From NCBI GenBank assembly GCA_031835245.1, contig JAVKOQ010000005.1, forward strand, positions 372,001 through 436,000: a DNA stretch of 64,000 nt, read 5' to 3'. The stretch is from Balamuthia mandrillaris. Its lineage: Eukaryota > Discosea > Longamoebia > Balamuthiidae. Shown here piece after piece: positions 10,908 through 23,701 of this stretch (the stretch's first letter is position 1; every line of letters starts with the position of its first letter). The position numbers were made by a program, and so were the translations under genes. A model generated the notes under the pieces. That model made no database searches. It had not been told where the DNA came from and saw only the letters and a program-made list of their open reading frames with translations.

Positions 10908-13900
10908 ATGCTGAGCTACAACACAACCGCCTCGAAACCGCCGCCCCGAGGGCCTGAGAACGGCCCCGGAGCCGCCCTTCCTGCTTCCTATGACATGGAG
11001 CCCTCCTCCTGGGACCAACGGTAAAAACAACTACCAATTATTTTTCTCGTCTTTCCCTAGATTTGCTTTCTGCTCACCCTTCCCCTTTTGTTTTAAAAAA
11101 CAAATATTTGTGCTTCTCCTCTTTTTCCTCCTCTTCTCGTTGCGTATTTTTTAGGCGGGAGAGGGACTCTAGAGATTTTAGTGGAGGTGGAAACAGAGAC
11201 AGCGCTCCAGGGAGAGGAGGGTTTAGTGGTGGACCTGCCAAACGTGGAGACTGGAGAGACAGAGACAGAGACAGAGGCATGCGTGAGTTATCTCCCCCAA
11301 AACATCGAAGGAAGAGAGACGAATCTCTGGAGCCCGGAGCTAGTGGTGGGGGTTCCTTTCTTTCTTTTCTTTGAACTTCGCCTAGCGTTGTTGATCAGGT
11401 GAGCTCACGTTTCGATTTCAAATTAAGGTCCTGGCTATCCAGGTGGCCCGTTGGAGTCAGAACGCTCTCGCTCACGTTCTCCAAGAGGAGTGCCTGACTA
11501 TTACTTTGATAGCAGAGAGGTAAGTGACTGATTGGAGTTTTGTCTTCGTTCTTGCTAATTTTTCTCCTTTCACGCAGCCTTATTCTCGGCCGTACGGAAG
11601 AGACAGAGGAGGTCATCCCCGAGGAGGGCTATCCCCAAGAGGACACCCAGGAGCGCCTGCCTTCTTTCGAGATCGTCCTCCCCCAGGAGCTCCTCCCGAG
11701 TTACTGGCAGGACCCATGGGTATGGCTGCTGCCATGGGCTACCCTCCTTATCCCCTCCCCTACGGCTTTCACAAACCCTATGAGCTCGCAGCCGCAGCAG
11801 CGGTGGCAGCTGGCGCAGGATCTAATAATGGCAAAGGAGACTTGTTGGTTGGTGGAGTAATGTATGAACGAGAGCGCTCGCGCTCGAGGGAGAGAGATGG
11901 CGGAAGAATGCGTAAGCCATCACGAGATTTGAGCTCTTACGAACCACCTTCCTCGTATGATGGCAACGGATCGTTGTATGATCGCGATAGGCGCGATCCT
12001 AGGCTTCCAAGACCTCCTCGGGGTCGTTCCAGAGAAAGATTATCTGCCTCGGAAGGAAGTAGATCCCCGCGGCGCGAACGAGACTCGTCACCGTCTCTCC
12101 GATCTTCTTCACGAAGACACTCTCCCCGAGGACACCGGGAATACAGCACATCCAGAGGTCGCTCTCCCTCCCCAAGATACAAAGACGATGGCATTAGTAG
12201 AGAACGTTCTGGACGACCCCACTCACGGGACCGAGGAGAGCATCACCATCGCCATCGTTCCAGCCGAAGGTTGAGTGCAAGCGAAAGCCACCTCCGAAGC
12301 CCCTCTCACTTGTCATCCTCTCCATCTCCTTCTTCCACTAGTCGACACTCTTCTCCGGCCTCTGAATCACCCTCTGGCAACACAACAGATAGAGACACCA
12401 CAACAAACGCAACGAGTGGCCAAAGATTTTCTTCGGACTCAAGTACCAGCAGAGGCTCATTGGATGACAGCTCATCGCCATTAGCATCCTCCAGAGATGC
12501 CAACGATGGACAGCAGACCGCTAAAGCCTCTTTGGAACAAGAACAACCTAAACGAGTGAGCTTGGGTTGGGGAGAAGGATTGGTGAAGTTTGAACGCCAG
12601 CGGCAACGGGAACCTACTCCTCCGCCACCAGCATATCCCCCTCCTCCTCCCGAGGAGGAGGAGGAACCCGAGGCTTCGTCCTTGACGGAGAAAGTCACAG
12701 AGGAAGCTGCAACAAGTGATGATCTTCGTGCACCATCAGAGGACATGAAAGAGGACGGGGAAGAACAAGAGAAAGAAAAAGAGAAAGAAAAAGAGAAAGA
12801 AGAGAAGGCAGTAACCACTCCCCTACTGCGTCCTCCATCTCCTCCCTCTCTCGATGACAGTGACGACATGAAGGCAGAGAGTAGACAAGACAATACAACA
12901 CTCTCCACTACGGAAGAGAGTAAAGACAAACGTAACAAGCGAAAGCTAGTGGAGTTGGAGGAGGAAGGTCAATTACCGGAATGGGATGACCGAACCGGGA
13001 AAAAACATCGTGGCACAGAGGCAACAGAGCAAGAAACCGGAGGAGAAGAGCATTCTGTGAGGTCACCCCCCTCGCCTCGACCATATGGAGTTAGAGAAAG
13101 AGAGCGAGAACGTTCTAGGGACAGGGAAAGAGACCGAGACAACAGAGACAAGGATAGAGATAGAGATAGAGAGAGGAACAGAGACCGGGACAGGGATAGA
13201 GACAGAAACAGGGAGCGAGATCGATATAGGGACAGAGATAGAGAACGGGACAGAGAACGAGAGCGTGAACGAGAAAGAGAACGAGAACGAGAACGGGAGC
13301 GTGAGCGAGAAAGGGATAGAGAATGGGAACGTAATCGCGCAGAGTGGGAAAGAGAGCGAGAGGAGTTTTATAGACGGCGTGGCGGTAGTATGCCGCACCT
13401 CGACTCACGTCTCCCATTCTCTATCATGGAGCCTGAACGTTCACGTCGAGATGTTGGTTATGAGGGGGAACAAGGTCTGTTGGGCCTCTACCCCTCATCC
13501 TCTTCCGACCGACTATCCTTGCTTTATCATGGAGGGAGAGGAGAGAGTTTTCCTCCTCGCCACAGACTTTACTACCCTTCTTCTTCCTTATCCCCATCCC
13601 CATCACCGTCATCTTCTTTTTCCACAGAGGGATCCTCTTATCCTGCATCAGATAAAAGCCCACCGTCACCCCCAACACCATCCTCATCTTCGAAGAAATT
13701 GATGATTGATGAAGAGGATGAGACCGATACCTCCTTACCCTCTAAAGAAGACATTGTGAGTAACATAGAGAAGATCGACACAGAGATTGCAAAGACGGAA
13801 TCCGAGATTCGTGCACTTATGACAGAGTCTGAGGATCCGACGTCCTCGTCTTCGGCGTCGAAGAAAGAAGCACTGCACGTGGTCAATGAGGAGATTACAA

Positions 13901-16900
13901 CCAAAGAGAAAAAGCGTCATCACCACCAGCAAAGTGCACGACGCAAGACCAACGATATTTTGTACAACGTCTACGAGGCCAACAAGGAAAAGCTGGCCTA
14001 CGTGTTAGAGCAATTTGCAGCCCTTCTCACTCCAGAGATGAAGGCACAGCAACAGGAGCGTGCCCAAAAAGTCCTGCAAATGCAAGAAGAAGAAATCGAG
14101 CGGATGATGAGCATAAAAGAGCGAATGAAACGAAGGATAGGTACGAAGGGAAAGGAGAATGGAACAGAAAAAGAGAAAGAAAAGGATAAAGAAGTGGTCG
14201 AAGAGGGAAAACTACGCAGTGGAGAAGCCTCATCTGATGATGGCACCGCAGTCGTTAGCCCTTTGAGTGAGCCTCTACCTCTGCTGCCTCTCTATACTTC
14301 CCCTTCGGACCTCCCCTTCTTTCTCGAAAACCAAAAGAAGCACGAAAGGAACGCGCCGCTTATCAAAAAGGTCATCGCCCGGCGAAAGCAAGTCTTGAGG
14401 CAGAAGGAACTGGAACTGGCAGCCACCTTCCGAAAGCTTCAAATCGAATACCAACGCAAACGCCGACGAATGAGCGAGAGACAACGACGCAAACGTGGAC
14501 AAAAGGGAAGCGTAGGTCCACAGCAAACAAGCTCCAAGAAAGGGGCCAAGCACCAAAAAGGAGGCAATCTCGCAGGCGCTGGTGGGTCAGCAACGCAACC
14601 ATCTCAACTCCTGCCGCAACTGATCTCTGGAGCTGGTCGCTCCACACGAAGAAGGTTGACAGACACCGTAAACAGTGAAGCCGAATTCGAAAAGATTATC
14701 TCGGAGTTGGCTGCACAGGAGAGCAGGAACTCTCAAGACACGCGCTACATGCGTACTCTGGCTATAGTGCCTGCCATGGTATTGGACGAACAGGACAAGC
14801 AGGCACACTTTGTGGATCGCAACGGCATATACACGGAGGATGCGCTCTTTGTGGAGAAGCAGCGCAAGCTGGTGAATCCATGGATGGAGGAGGAGAAGCG
14901 CAAGTTCTTGCAAAAGTACCTCATCTATCCGAAGAACTTTCGTAAGATAGCCTCTTACCTACCCCATAAGGACGTGCATGATTGCATCAACTACTACTAC
15001 GCCCATAAGAATATGCTCAACCTCAAGAAGTTGCTACGGGAACATCAGATTAAGCGAAGGGGAGGCATTCGCATTGTGGAAGATATGGGTGCATGCGAGC
15101 AAAGGCCTACTGGCACGCGCGGCAGCAAGGGAAAGCCCTCTATCATGGCTCGTTCTCCTGCTGTTGCTTCCTCTGCTGTTTCTTCTGCTGCTGCTGCTGC
15201 TGCTGCTGCTTCTTCTTCTTCTCGGGACCGCATGGGCAGACCTTCCATCATGGCTCGTTCAAACAGCTTGGTTGGTGGCTCCTCTTCCGCTTCTTCGTTC
15301 GCTGCACAGTCTGCAGCGAACCACGAAGATGAAGTGGACGTGGCGGATGAGGAAGTAGTTGACGTAGGAGGAGTAGAGAATAGAGGACCAGGTGGGACAG
15401 ACAACAGAGCAGGGAAAACCAAGAGAAGAGAACGAGAGAAAGAAAAGGAACGGTTGCGCGAACAAAAGGAACGGGATCGTCAGATTTTGGAAGAGGCCCT
15501 TCTTGATACCTACTACCAGTCCAACCAAGTGGGTGCTAGCCGCAAAACAGGTCTCAAACGCAAAGCTGCTCGTCAATCTCGAGCCAAGACGCGATCCGTT
15601 CTGACCAACTCTAATTTTGGAGAAGGAGAGGATACTGTGACCCTTGCTGCTTCTACTGCTGCCTCCCATGCTACTCCTAGCGTTCCGTCTTTAACTCCTC
15701 AAGCCTCTGCTGTCTCTGGGTTCGCAGAGCCTATCGGCAACAAGAAGAAAACGAAAGAGAAGAGAATGAAGTCGCTGAAAAAAAGGCTCAAGGTGAAACA
15801 AGTGGCCAACAACGTCAATAAGAAACCTCCCGGAAGCAGAAGAGCAGCAGCTGTGGCAGCTGATGCATCAATCTCTATGTCACGACTCGTTGCAGAAGGA
15901 GGAAGAAAGCTCTCTTTGGAGGGGATTAATGGTGAGGAAGAAGCGGAAAGCTCACAGGAAATTCAAGTGGGCAAGAAACGGGGTAGTTTTTCACTCAAGT
16001 CAGGTGGTGCTGACTCCGAGCAAACAAGCGAAAGAGCTGGCAAAGGACTTGAAGACGAGGAAGAAGCAGAAGAGGGTGTTGTAGGAGAGGCCAACGCGGC
16101 GGATGACGAGGAGGCCAACATCAACGACGATGACGACGATGTCTCGGCTCCTATAGACGTCACTTCCATCACCTCTGCTCCCTCCTCCCCTCCCTTATCC
16201 CTCTCCGACATTGTGGCCCTGAAAATGCAACAAAAACCAAAGACAAGAGCGCCTAGGCCACTCCCTGCTGAGGAAGAGGCGCTGAACCGATGGACCGACC
16301 GTGAGATCGAGTTCTTTGCGGAGGCCTTTGCTCAGGTGCCCAAAGACTTCAAGTCCATCGCGGAGTACATCGGCACCAAAAACCAGTTTCAATGCAAGGA
16401 GTTCTACTATAGCAATCGCAGTCGTCTGGGCTTGGATGACCAACAATCGGAGAAGGCTCATCATCCGCGACGCTCTTACGCGGCTACTAGCGATGAGGCC
16501 AACGGAGAGAAGCGAGTGGTCTCCTATTGGACCGCAGCGGAGAAGGCGGAGTTTGAGAAGTACTTTGAGATCTATGGGCGCAATTGGAAAGTGTTGGCTC
16601 AGCACATTCCCTCCAAGACGCGTGGTCAAATCAAGAACTACTTCCAGAACTACAAGATCAAGCTTAACCTGAATAATCTTCAGGAGAAGGACAGTAGTAG
16701 TACTTCACCTTTGGCTTCTCCTTCTCCTTCTGTTGCTCCCTCTGCGGCTTCGCTGGGAGCTGTTGTTGGTCAACACCAACATCACCCACAACATCTCCAT
16801 CACACCCAACATGATACTCCAAGAAGTGATCTTATGGGACTCCATCTCCCAGGCACTAATACAACAAATGCCAACAAGATCCAACAACACATTACTGTTG

Positions 16901-19900
16901 GAGCTTCACAAACAACATCCCCTTCTTCCTCCTCTGTTGCCTTGTCCGCCGCCCAACTTTCGTCTTCTCCCTCTGCTCCCGCTTTTGCAAGCACCAGTGC
17001 TGCAAGTTCCACATCAGTTGGCCTTGGTGTCAAACCCAAAGGTTCCATAGCCTCATTGCTCAACTCACCAGGTCCCACTGACGCATCATCTCACCATCAC
17101 CACGATACTAACTCGCATCATCATCTGCACCATCACCATCACTCTCTCGTTGATCACTACAACAGCACAGCCGCTTCTTCTTCGTCTTCCTCTGCTGCGG
17201 CTTCTTCTGCTTCTTCCGCAACCTCGCCATGGTTCTTACCTCACTCTCATTCCCTAACTCATGTGGAAGTCAAGAAGCATCCCTCCTCTTCCTCTGCCGA
17301 ATTCAATTTAACCGTGCCTCCAACGCTACCACCCCCCACTCCATCCCTTCTCTCCCCTCCCTCTCTCTTCTTCTCTCCCCATCACTCCCCTCATCTCCCG
17401 CGCTCTCCCCATTCTCCTCATCACTCTCACCATCTCCACCATACCTCGCCACACGGAGGAGGCCATGCTTTCTCCTCCCCCGATGCTGCCACCCTGGCTT
17501 CATTGAGGCTGCCGGAGCCCAACATCAACGATGACGAGGGCGCTTCTCCTCCTTTCTCGTCCTCTGCCTCCATATCTCCTTCTGCCACGGTTACCATTTC
17601 TGCAACCCCCACTTCTTCTTCTTCTTCTTCCTCTCGTTCTCGTTCTCCTGGCTCTTCCCATCACCATCATCGTCACTCCCATCATTCTCATTCTCGCTCT
17701 CACCACCATTCTTCCTCACCTGCGTCTGCTGCTTCTGCCACATTGAGTTCCCATACTACTTCTACGCTGGCTACCCCTACCACTCCGCAACGTAGCGGCT
17801 TCCTTTTTGCTTCCTCTTCTTCCTCTTCTCCTTCATCTCCTTCTTCCTCCGAGAGCAGCAGAAAGAAAGCGAAACCCGTTGGGGACTCGCAAACAAATCT
17901 CAAGGAGCAAGAGCTATTGTCTCCACCAACATCATCAACAAGCCACACATCACCATCGATGAGCCGCTCTCGCTCGTCACCCCCGGATCAGAGCTCGTGG
18001 CGCTCTTACTCTTCTGCCACTGCTGCTACTACAACCACAACTTATCATCCTCATCATCACCATTCTTCTTCGTCTCAGCACCATCCCCAACATCATTCTT
18101 CTCATCAACATCGCGCCAACAATGCTACTGTGGGTCAACACGCACATAGCCAACATTCCCATCATCCACAGCCTCACTATCGGTCTTCTTCCTCATCTTC
18201 TAGGGCCTCCTTTTCTTCTTCAACAGGAGAAGGCACAATTGGAGGGGGTCGACTAGCGGAACGCTCCTCTTCGTTCGATTCTACCACCACGCCTTCCTCC
18301 AAGTCCACCGGAACAGCTGGTCCTGCTCTTACCTCGACCACTGCAGCCGCTACCACGCACTATTCTCCGCATCCTCTGACGGCCACGGAGGAAGGGCTAA
18401 TCTCAACCCAGAGAAGGCCTGGCTCCTCGGCTTCGTTGTCAGCAGAGCGAAAGCCACACAGAAGCAAAGAGATAGGTCATGCGCGCAACAAAGCAGAAGA
18501 TGCATCCGAGTACACTCTGTTCCCGCACTCATATCCTTTGCAGGAAGTTGTGAGCTTCTCTTCAAATGGCAAGAACGAGGACTCTGTTTTCCAAATCGAC
18601 ACCCCTCCTCTGTCTAAGGTCTTTGCTTCTTCTTCATCTTCTCAGCACAAACATCAACATCACCACTCGCAACAACTAGATTATAGCCCAGCTAAGACTC
18701 ACCAATCTTCTCATCATTCGCATCAATCTTCTCATCATCGCACTTCTCTTCCTTCAATATCATCTTCCACGTCTTCCTCTTTGCCGAAACGCCAGCAATT
18801 ATTTCAACACGATATCCCTCCTACTGCTTCCTCTTCCTCGTCTTCAACATCGTCCGATGATGACGAAGCAATAACATCGACAGACTCGTCTACCTCAACA
18901 ATGATCAAACCTCAAATCTACCGAGTGGAGGTTGATACGATGCAAACCATATTGACAGGACTTGTTGAGTCTGTCAACAGGCGCATCACTTCTCGCGTAG
19001 GAACGGCAGGAGGAAAAGGAGGCACCAAGAAAGTGGAACCCATTCCTTTACCTAATTTATTTTCGTCTTCTCGTTCGCTGGATCCATCTGAACTCCATCA
19101 ACAACAAGACCGAAAAGAAGAACAAAAGAAAGATAAAGAAGAACGAGAGAAGAAGAACGAGCCAATATCTCCTTCTGCTCCTTTTACAACTGCGATGGTC
19201 GAAAGTTCAGCAACAAATACCAAAGAAGAGAAAGTAGAGAAAGCAGAAAAAGAAAAAGAGGACGACAGACTTCATACTCCAATTGTAGCGATGGACGTGG
19301 AAAAGACAATCGCAGTGGCGATGACGCAACCACAAGAAAAAGAAGCAGAAAAAGAGCAACAAGATGTAGTTGATAAACACGGTGAACATGAAGAAGCAGA
19401 ACAAGAGATGGATGCGATAACAACGACAACAGCGATGGATGTGGAGGCTGTTGATGATGCACAAGAAAAGATGGAGGAAGAACAGAAAGCGGATCAAGGG
19501 GAGAGAACGAGTGCCGCACAACAACAGCTGCCGCCAATTGCAACAGAAAAAGCGGAAAAAGAAAGAGAAGAAAAGGTGGCTTCTGTTCAGGTATATGAAG
19601 AGACCCCTTCTTCTACCATGACCACAACGGCGACGACAGAACCAATTGTAGAGATAGTGGCTTCGGAGTATGACGGTGCTTCCTCTCTTCCTTCTCTTAC
19701 TCCTTTGGAACAGAAACAAGAACATGAACATGAACGTAACAAGCAACAACAACATCAACAAAGAAGAAGCGAAGAAGAAGAAGAGGAAGACGAGGAAGAG
19801 CACAAGCAGGAAGTTGGCTCCACCCTGTCTTCCTCCTCAGCTGTCCCTGAGATGATAGAACAGAAACCATTACCATCTTCTTCAGCATCTGATGTTCTTC

Positions 19901-20328
19901 CTCCTTCCTCTCTTCAAGAAGAAACACAAGCAGAAGAAATTCCATCATCGATGATGGATATTGTTCCCCCTCTATCAACAACTGCAACAACTGATGAAGC
20001 TCAAATCTCAACCATTACCACACAACAGCAACAACCACAAGAAGAAGAAGAAGAAGAAGAAGAAGAAGAAGATAAGGCAAACAGTGGCTATCCTGCCGAC
20101 GAAGTTGATGACGTTGCTGCTGTCCTTCAGCAACAAGAAACCTCTGCAATACTCCAGCAAGAACAACAACAACAACAACAACAACAAGAACAGCAACCAC
20201 AGCTGCAAGAAGACGAGGACACAACGTTGCAAGTCTCTCCGACTTTAGCAGCCTCTGTGGCAGAGATGATAGAGACCCTTTTGCCCTCTTTGGAACAAAC
20301 AGAACGCAACGTCAACAGCCCCCCTTAG
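10908..20328 (+). CDS. NCoR/SMRT-like SANT-domain transcriptional corepressor
   Basis: This is a very large probable nuclear protein of about 3050 residues. Exons: 10908-11020, 11155-11345 (donor possibly 11351), 11428-11519 and 11578-20328. The N-terminus is Arg/Gly/Ser-rich (PPKHRRKRDES), with SR-like and RERE/RDRD repeats (about 13090-13370) and coiled coils near 13750-14480. Near residue 1230 sits an NCoR-type first SANT domain with its leader (FVDRNGIYTED, NPWMEEEKRKF, YPKNFRKIASYLPHK, CINYYYAHK). Two further SANT/Myb modules follow near residues 1700-1750 (WTDREIEFFAEAF, CKEFYYSN) and 1780-1835 (YWTAAEKAEFEKYFEIYGRN, GQIKNYFQNYK). The family recruits histone deacetylase complexes to chromatin. 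The C-terminal 1200 residues are His/Ser/Thr/Gln/Glu homopolymer-rich. The reading frame ends at TAG 20326-20328 just after a C6 run, and a matching frame continues beyond it (next entry). Function in an amoeba is inferred from domains. Confidence 0.85.
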
Positions 20329-20564
20329 CTGAGGAGGCTATCCTCCCTCCTGTTGTGCCGCCTCCCGTTGCTACGTTGGAGGGGCAAGAAGGACAACCTC
20401 AACCACAGCCTCCTCTGCAAAGTGTTCCTGCTGAGCAAACGCAACAACAAGAGCCAGAGATGGTCGATGCCGTTGCAGCTCCTACAAATCTGCCTCCGCC
20501 AACCCAGCTTCCGCCAACATGCCCCGCACCCTCCCCCTCCTCCTCTTCCTCCTCTGGTGTTTAA
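20329..20564 (+). other. Frame-shifted continuation of the corepressor C-terminus
   Basis: From position 20325 the frame offset by one base reads LAEEAILPPVVPPPVATLEG and continues, rich in Pro and Gln, for about 80 codons to a TAA at 20562-20564, followed by AT-rich 3' flank. Its composition fits the preceding Gln/Pro/Glu-rich tail. One extra C in the C6 run at 20319-20324 would fuse the two frames. Either the assembly lacks a base in this homopolymer or the allele is truncated by about 80 residues. An intron at this point would be only about 20 nt and is unlikely. Confidence 0.6.
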
Positions 20565-20708
20565 ATAGAGTTTATTTTCACGTTCAACATTCGAGTTTTT
20601 GTTGTCGTTTATTTTAAGAGTACATCGTTGCAAAGTAGTACACAGCCGTTCTGGAGGGGAGGAGAACAGTAACACCACTCGGGTTCTCTGTTCCGGTTGT
20701 TTGCTTTT

Positions 20709-22507
20709 TCAATCCCTTGCTTTCAGCATCTTCACGATTTCGCTAAAGGTTGGCCTGTATTTTTTGTTTGAGTGGTAACTCTTGAAGAGAGAGAGAGAGA
20801 GAGAGCTGTTTCTTGCAAACCTATCTTGTGGATCAAACGAGAAACATTCTTTCATGACGCTTTGGAGCGCGGAAGGAATGGAAGTAGGAATGTCTGGATG
20901 CTTGCCCTCCTGGATGGCCATGCTGGCTTCTTCGGTATTCATGTCTGGGTAGGGTGTCATTCCCAGGTTGGCCATTTCCCAAAGCGTCACACCATAACCT
21001 GAAAACAAAAAATGGTGCCACATGAGTTCAACAGTGAGAAGGAGGAGGTGAAGAAGAGAGATAGGAAAACTTACTCCAAACATCAGCAGAGGGGCCATAG
21101 GTGTAGGAAGCCAACACCTCTGGCGCTAGCCTAACACCACAAAAGAGGATATTAGCACAAGAGAGGAGAGAAACACAAAGAAAAGGACGTACCACTTGAT
21201 AGGAACTATCTCGTCCTTGCCTAGGCTCTTTTCTTCGCTCTCGTTCTCCTGCTTGTGTGCCAATCCAAAATCTAATTCACATTAGGATAGGTAGAGAGCA
21301 AAGCATACCCAAAAGCAATAACAAACAAACCAGAAACTTTGATGGTCAGGTCCTTGCCCAGCAACAGGTTTCGAGCAGCCAAGTCTCGATGGATGATGCC
21401 CTCTGCGTGCAAATGGCTCATTCCTGCTGCAATCTCTCTCGCCATTCTCAAGAATGTCTTCTCATTTTTCATTGCCATTTTGCCTTCGTTGCTGTGGAGG
21501 AAGTGAAGCAGGTCTCCTCTGGATAAGAGCTCAGTGACGAGGCAGCAGGGACGTCCTTCTTCTATGCAAGCCCCCATCAAAAGTACCACATTAGCGTGGG
21601 GCCGTAATCGCCTGTTGAGAAAAGTTAGAAAAGGAAGAGGAACGAAGAGGAAGGAGGAGGAAGAGGAAGAGGAAGAGGGGCGAACTGCATGAGTTCTATT
21701 TCGGCTTTGAATGACTCCATGTTTTGTTCTGATCCCAACCCAGCCAACTGACACGAATGAGTAAGTGAAAGTATTCCTTGACCAGGAAAAAAAAAGGGGG
21801 GGTTACCTGCTTGATGGCGACTTCACTGTTTCTCCAGAATCCTTTCCAAACCGTCCCGAATGCACTGCGCAACAGAAGAAATTCAACAACCAAAACAAGA
21901 TCCTAATGAAAGGAGGAAACGGTAAATACCCTTCTCCAATCTTCTCTCCGTATTCGAGTTCTGCACTTGGTATTTCCCACTCAATTCCGCCTGCTTCATC
22001 CTCTTCACCTTCTTCAGACAACATTCTTGAAGGCGAAGAGGCTGCACAGTCTTGCGCAAAGTCCTTCTTTGTTCCATATAACTCCGGGGCGTTTTCCATG
22101 TCTCGCATTTCCAGGGACAAGGCCGTCCTTTTATCTCTCCTCAAAAAGTATACGACGACTACTAAAACAGCTCCCAGCAGAAGGAACAGAAAGACTCCTC
22201 CTGCTGATGCTCCTGCGATGATTGGAGTCTTGTCATCTTCGTCATCTTCCGGTTGCACCACTCTATCTTGTGAAGAAGAAGAAGATGAGGAAGAAGAAGA
22301 AGCATCGGATTCAGACGGTGCGGTGCGGGTTGGAATGACAGTGAAATAATGAAGGGGGTTGGTATAATTGGTTTCCAGGATGCGCATCGAAGGGTAGGTG
22401 GGGCTGCAGCTACCGAGGGAGACGGTGAAGTTCAAAGGGTGTGATGCGTTGGTCGCCACTTGGACGCCTGAGACAAACTCAACTATAATTTCGTCTATGA
22501 GAGAGCA

Positions 22508-22549
<42 letters not shown>

Positions 22550-23336
22550 CCGAAGGAGAAGCAATAAAAAGAAAGTAGAAAGTTGAAGCGTACCAGAAGT
22601 TCCATCGTTGGGGAGATAATCAAAGGAGCACGCTATGACATCCATGTCGGGGGTGATGGGCGCACAAACGTACGGCGCCAAGCTGTCCTCTATCCATGCT
22701 CCAGCTTCCTTGGGAGAGATGGTCAATAAACAATCCCCATAGCGAGAACCAGAAGGCCCATCATTACTAATGCTGGCCGAGAATGAAAGAACTCCTCCTT
22801 GGTCAAAGAATGGAGAGGCAGGGGGCAACAAAGTAATCGTCAACGAGACTCGGTACTCCGACTCAATCTGCCAAATGCCGCTAGCTCCGCTGGTATGGGG
22901 GTATCCCCAAGTCGCTTGGCTACTGATGATGGTATAGTCTGTCGTGCTTTTGTAGGCTTTGTTCACGGTGGCAAGGCCAGCGGAGCCCCCATTCCACTCA
23001 CAAATGCCCTCTTCCTCGAAGCATGCAAAGCCAGAGGGACCAGATACAGCCACTATTTTCACAATAAAAACTTGTTAGTTGCAAGGCCAAGAACAGACAA
23101 GGATCGAAGTCGTAACTGGAACCCTCAACGTAATATTCAATGGGACCGACTGCATAGAACCGAATTCTCATCGGCTCGTCCTGCACAAGGTCCAAGTTCC
23201 ACGTCCAGGTGAACGCGCTTCCCGCCAGAAACGGCGCTTCGGGAGTTGTCGTAACCCAAATGTCAAACGAGTTGACCTCGCAGCAGAGGAGAAGCGACCA
23301 TACAACAAAAGCCCAGAACAAATGCTCGGTCTTCAT
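20709..23336 (-). CDS. Receptor tyrosine kinase 1 (RTK1) of the local family
   Basis: A single-pass receptor kinase of about 673 residues. Ten exons (transcript order): 23336-23099, 23052-22594, 22494-21930, 21864-21807, 21747-21686, 21611-21331, 21271-21193, 21130-21075, 20998-20821 and 20754-20709; the sum is in frame. The signal peptide is residues 1-23 (MKTEHLFWAFVVWSLLLCC). The ectodomain has a DUF11-like stretch (LSFSASISNDGPSG) and Cys pairs. A Ser/acidic stalk leads to a transmembrane helix at about 323-350. The kinase domain runs about 408-668: glycine loop GEGAFGTVWKG, VAIK lysine, HRDLAARN catalytic loop, DFG, and PIKWLAPE, which is the tyrosine-kinase form of the P+1 loop. The activation segment has no tyrosine. 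Introns carry GA on the plus strand (CT in sense). It is divergent from the YVH1 phosphatase. The start at 23336 was chosen because it begins the signal peptide; an in-frame upstream ATG exists at 23399. Confidence 0.88.
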
Positions 23337-23641
23337 TGTAACGGTGGTGCTGCGGTAGGTGTTGCGAGTAACGTTTGACTTTGTGTTTTTTTTATGCATT
23401 GATCAAACGGTTTCCTTCGTAATGCATCACCCTCACGTTTTCTGTTCCTCGTGTTGCATTATTATGATTTCATATGAGTCTTGACTTTGTGTGGTGGCAG
23501 GGAAGAAACGGATACTTATCCGCATGACGTCATCTTCCTTGTGCTGATGTCATCGAAAATTCCGTCGACACAAAAGTTTCCCGCCTTTTTTTGTCGGCAA
23601 AAAAACACCACAAAAAAATTGAAATAAACGGAGACAACGGA

Positions 23642-23699
<58 letters not shown>
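23337..23699. promoter_or_regulatory. Divergent promoter between RTK1 and the YVH1-like phosphatase
   Basis: No gene is seen. It holds one CGTCGACA site near 23563, a stretch of T/A runs, and an almost pure GA dinucleotide repeat (23643-23699) that ends directly at the phosphatase ATG. The GA repeat is therefore probably in the 5' UTR or core promoter. Confidence 0.5.

Positions 23700-23701
<2 letters not shown>

Noticed and set aside
13085-13702. Overlapping RE/RD/ET-repeat frames within the corepressor
   Set aside because: These are alternate-frame readings of the purine-rich repeat; the SANT-bearing frame is the real one.
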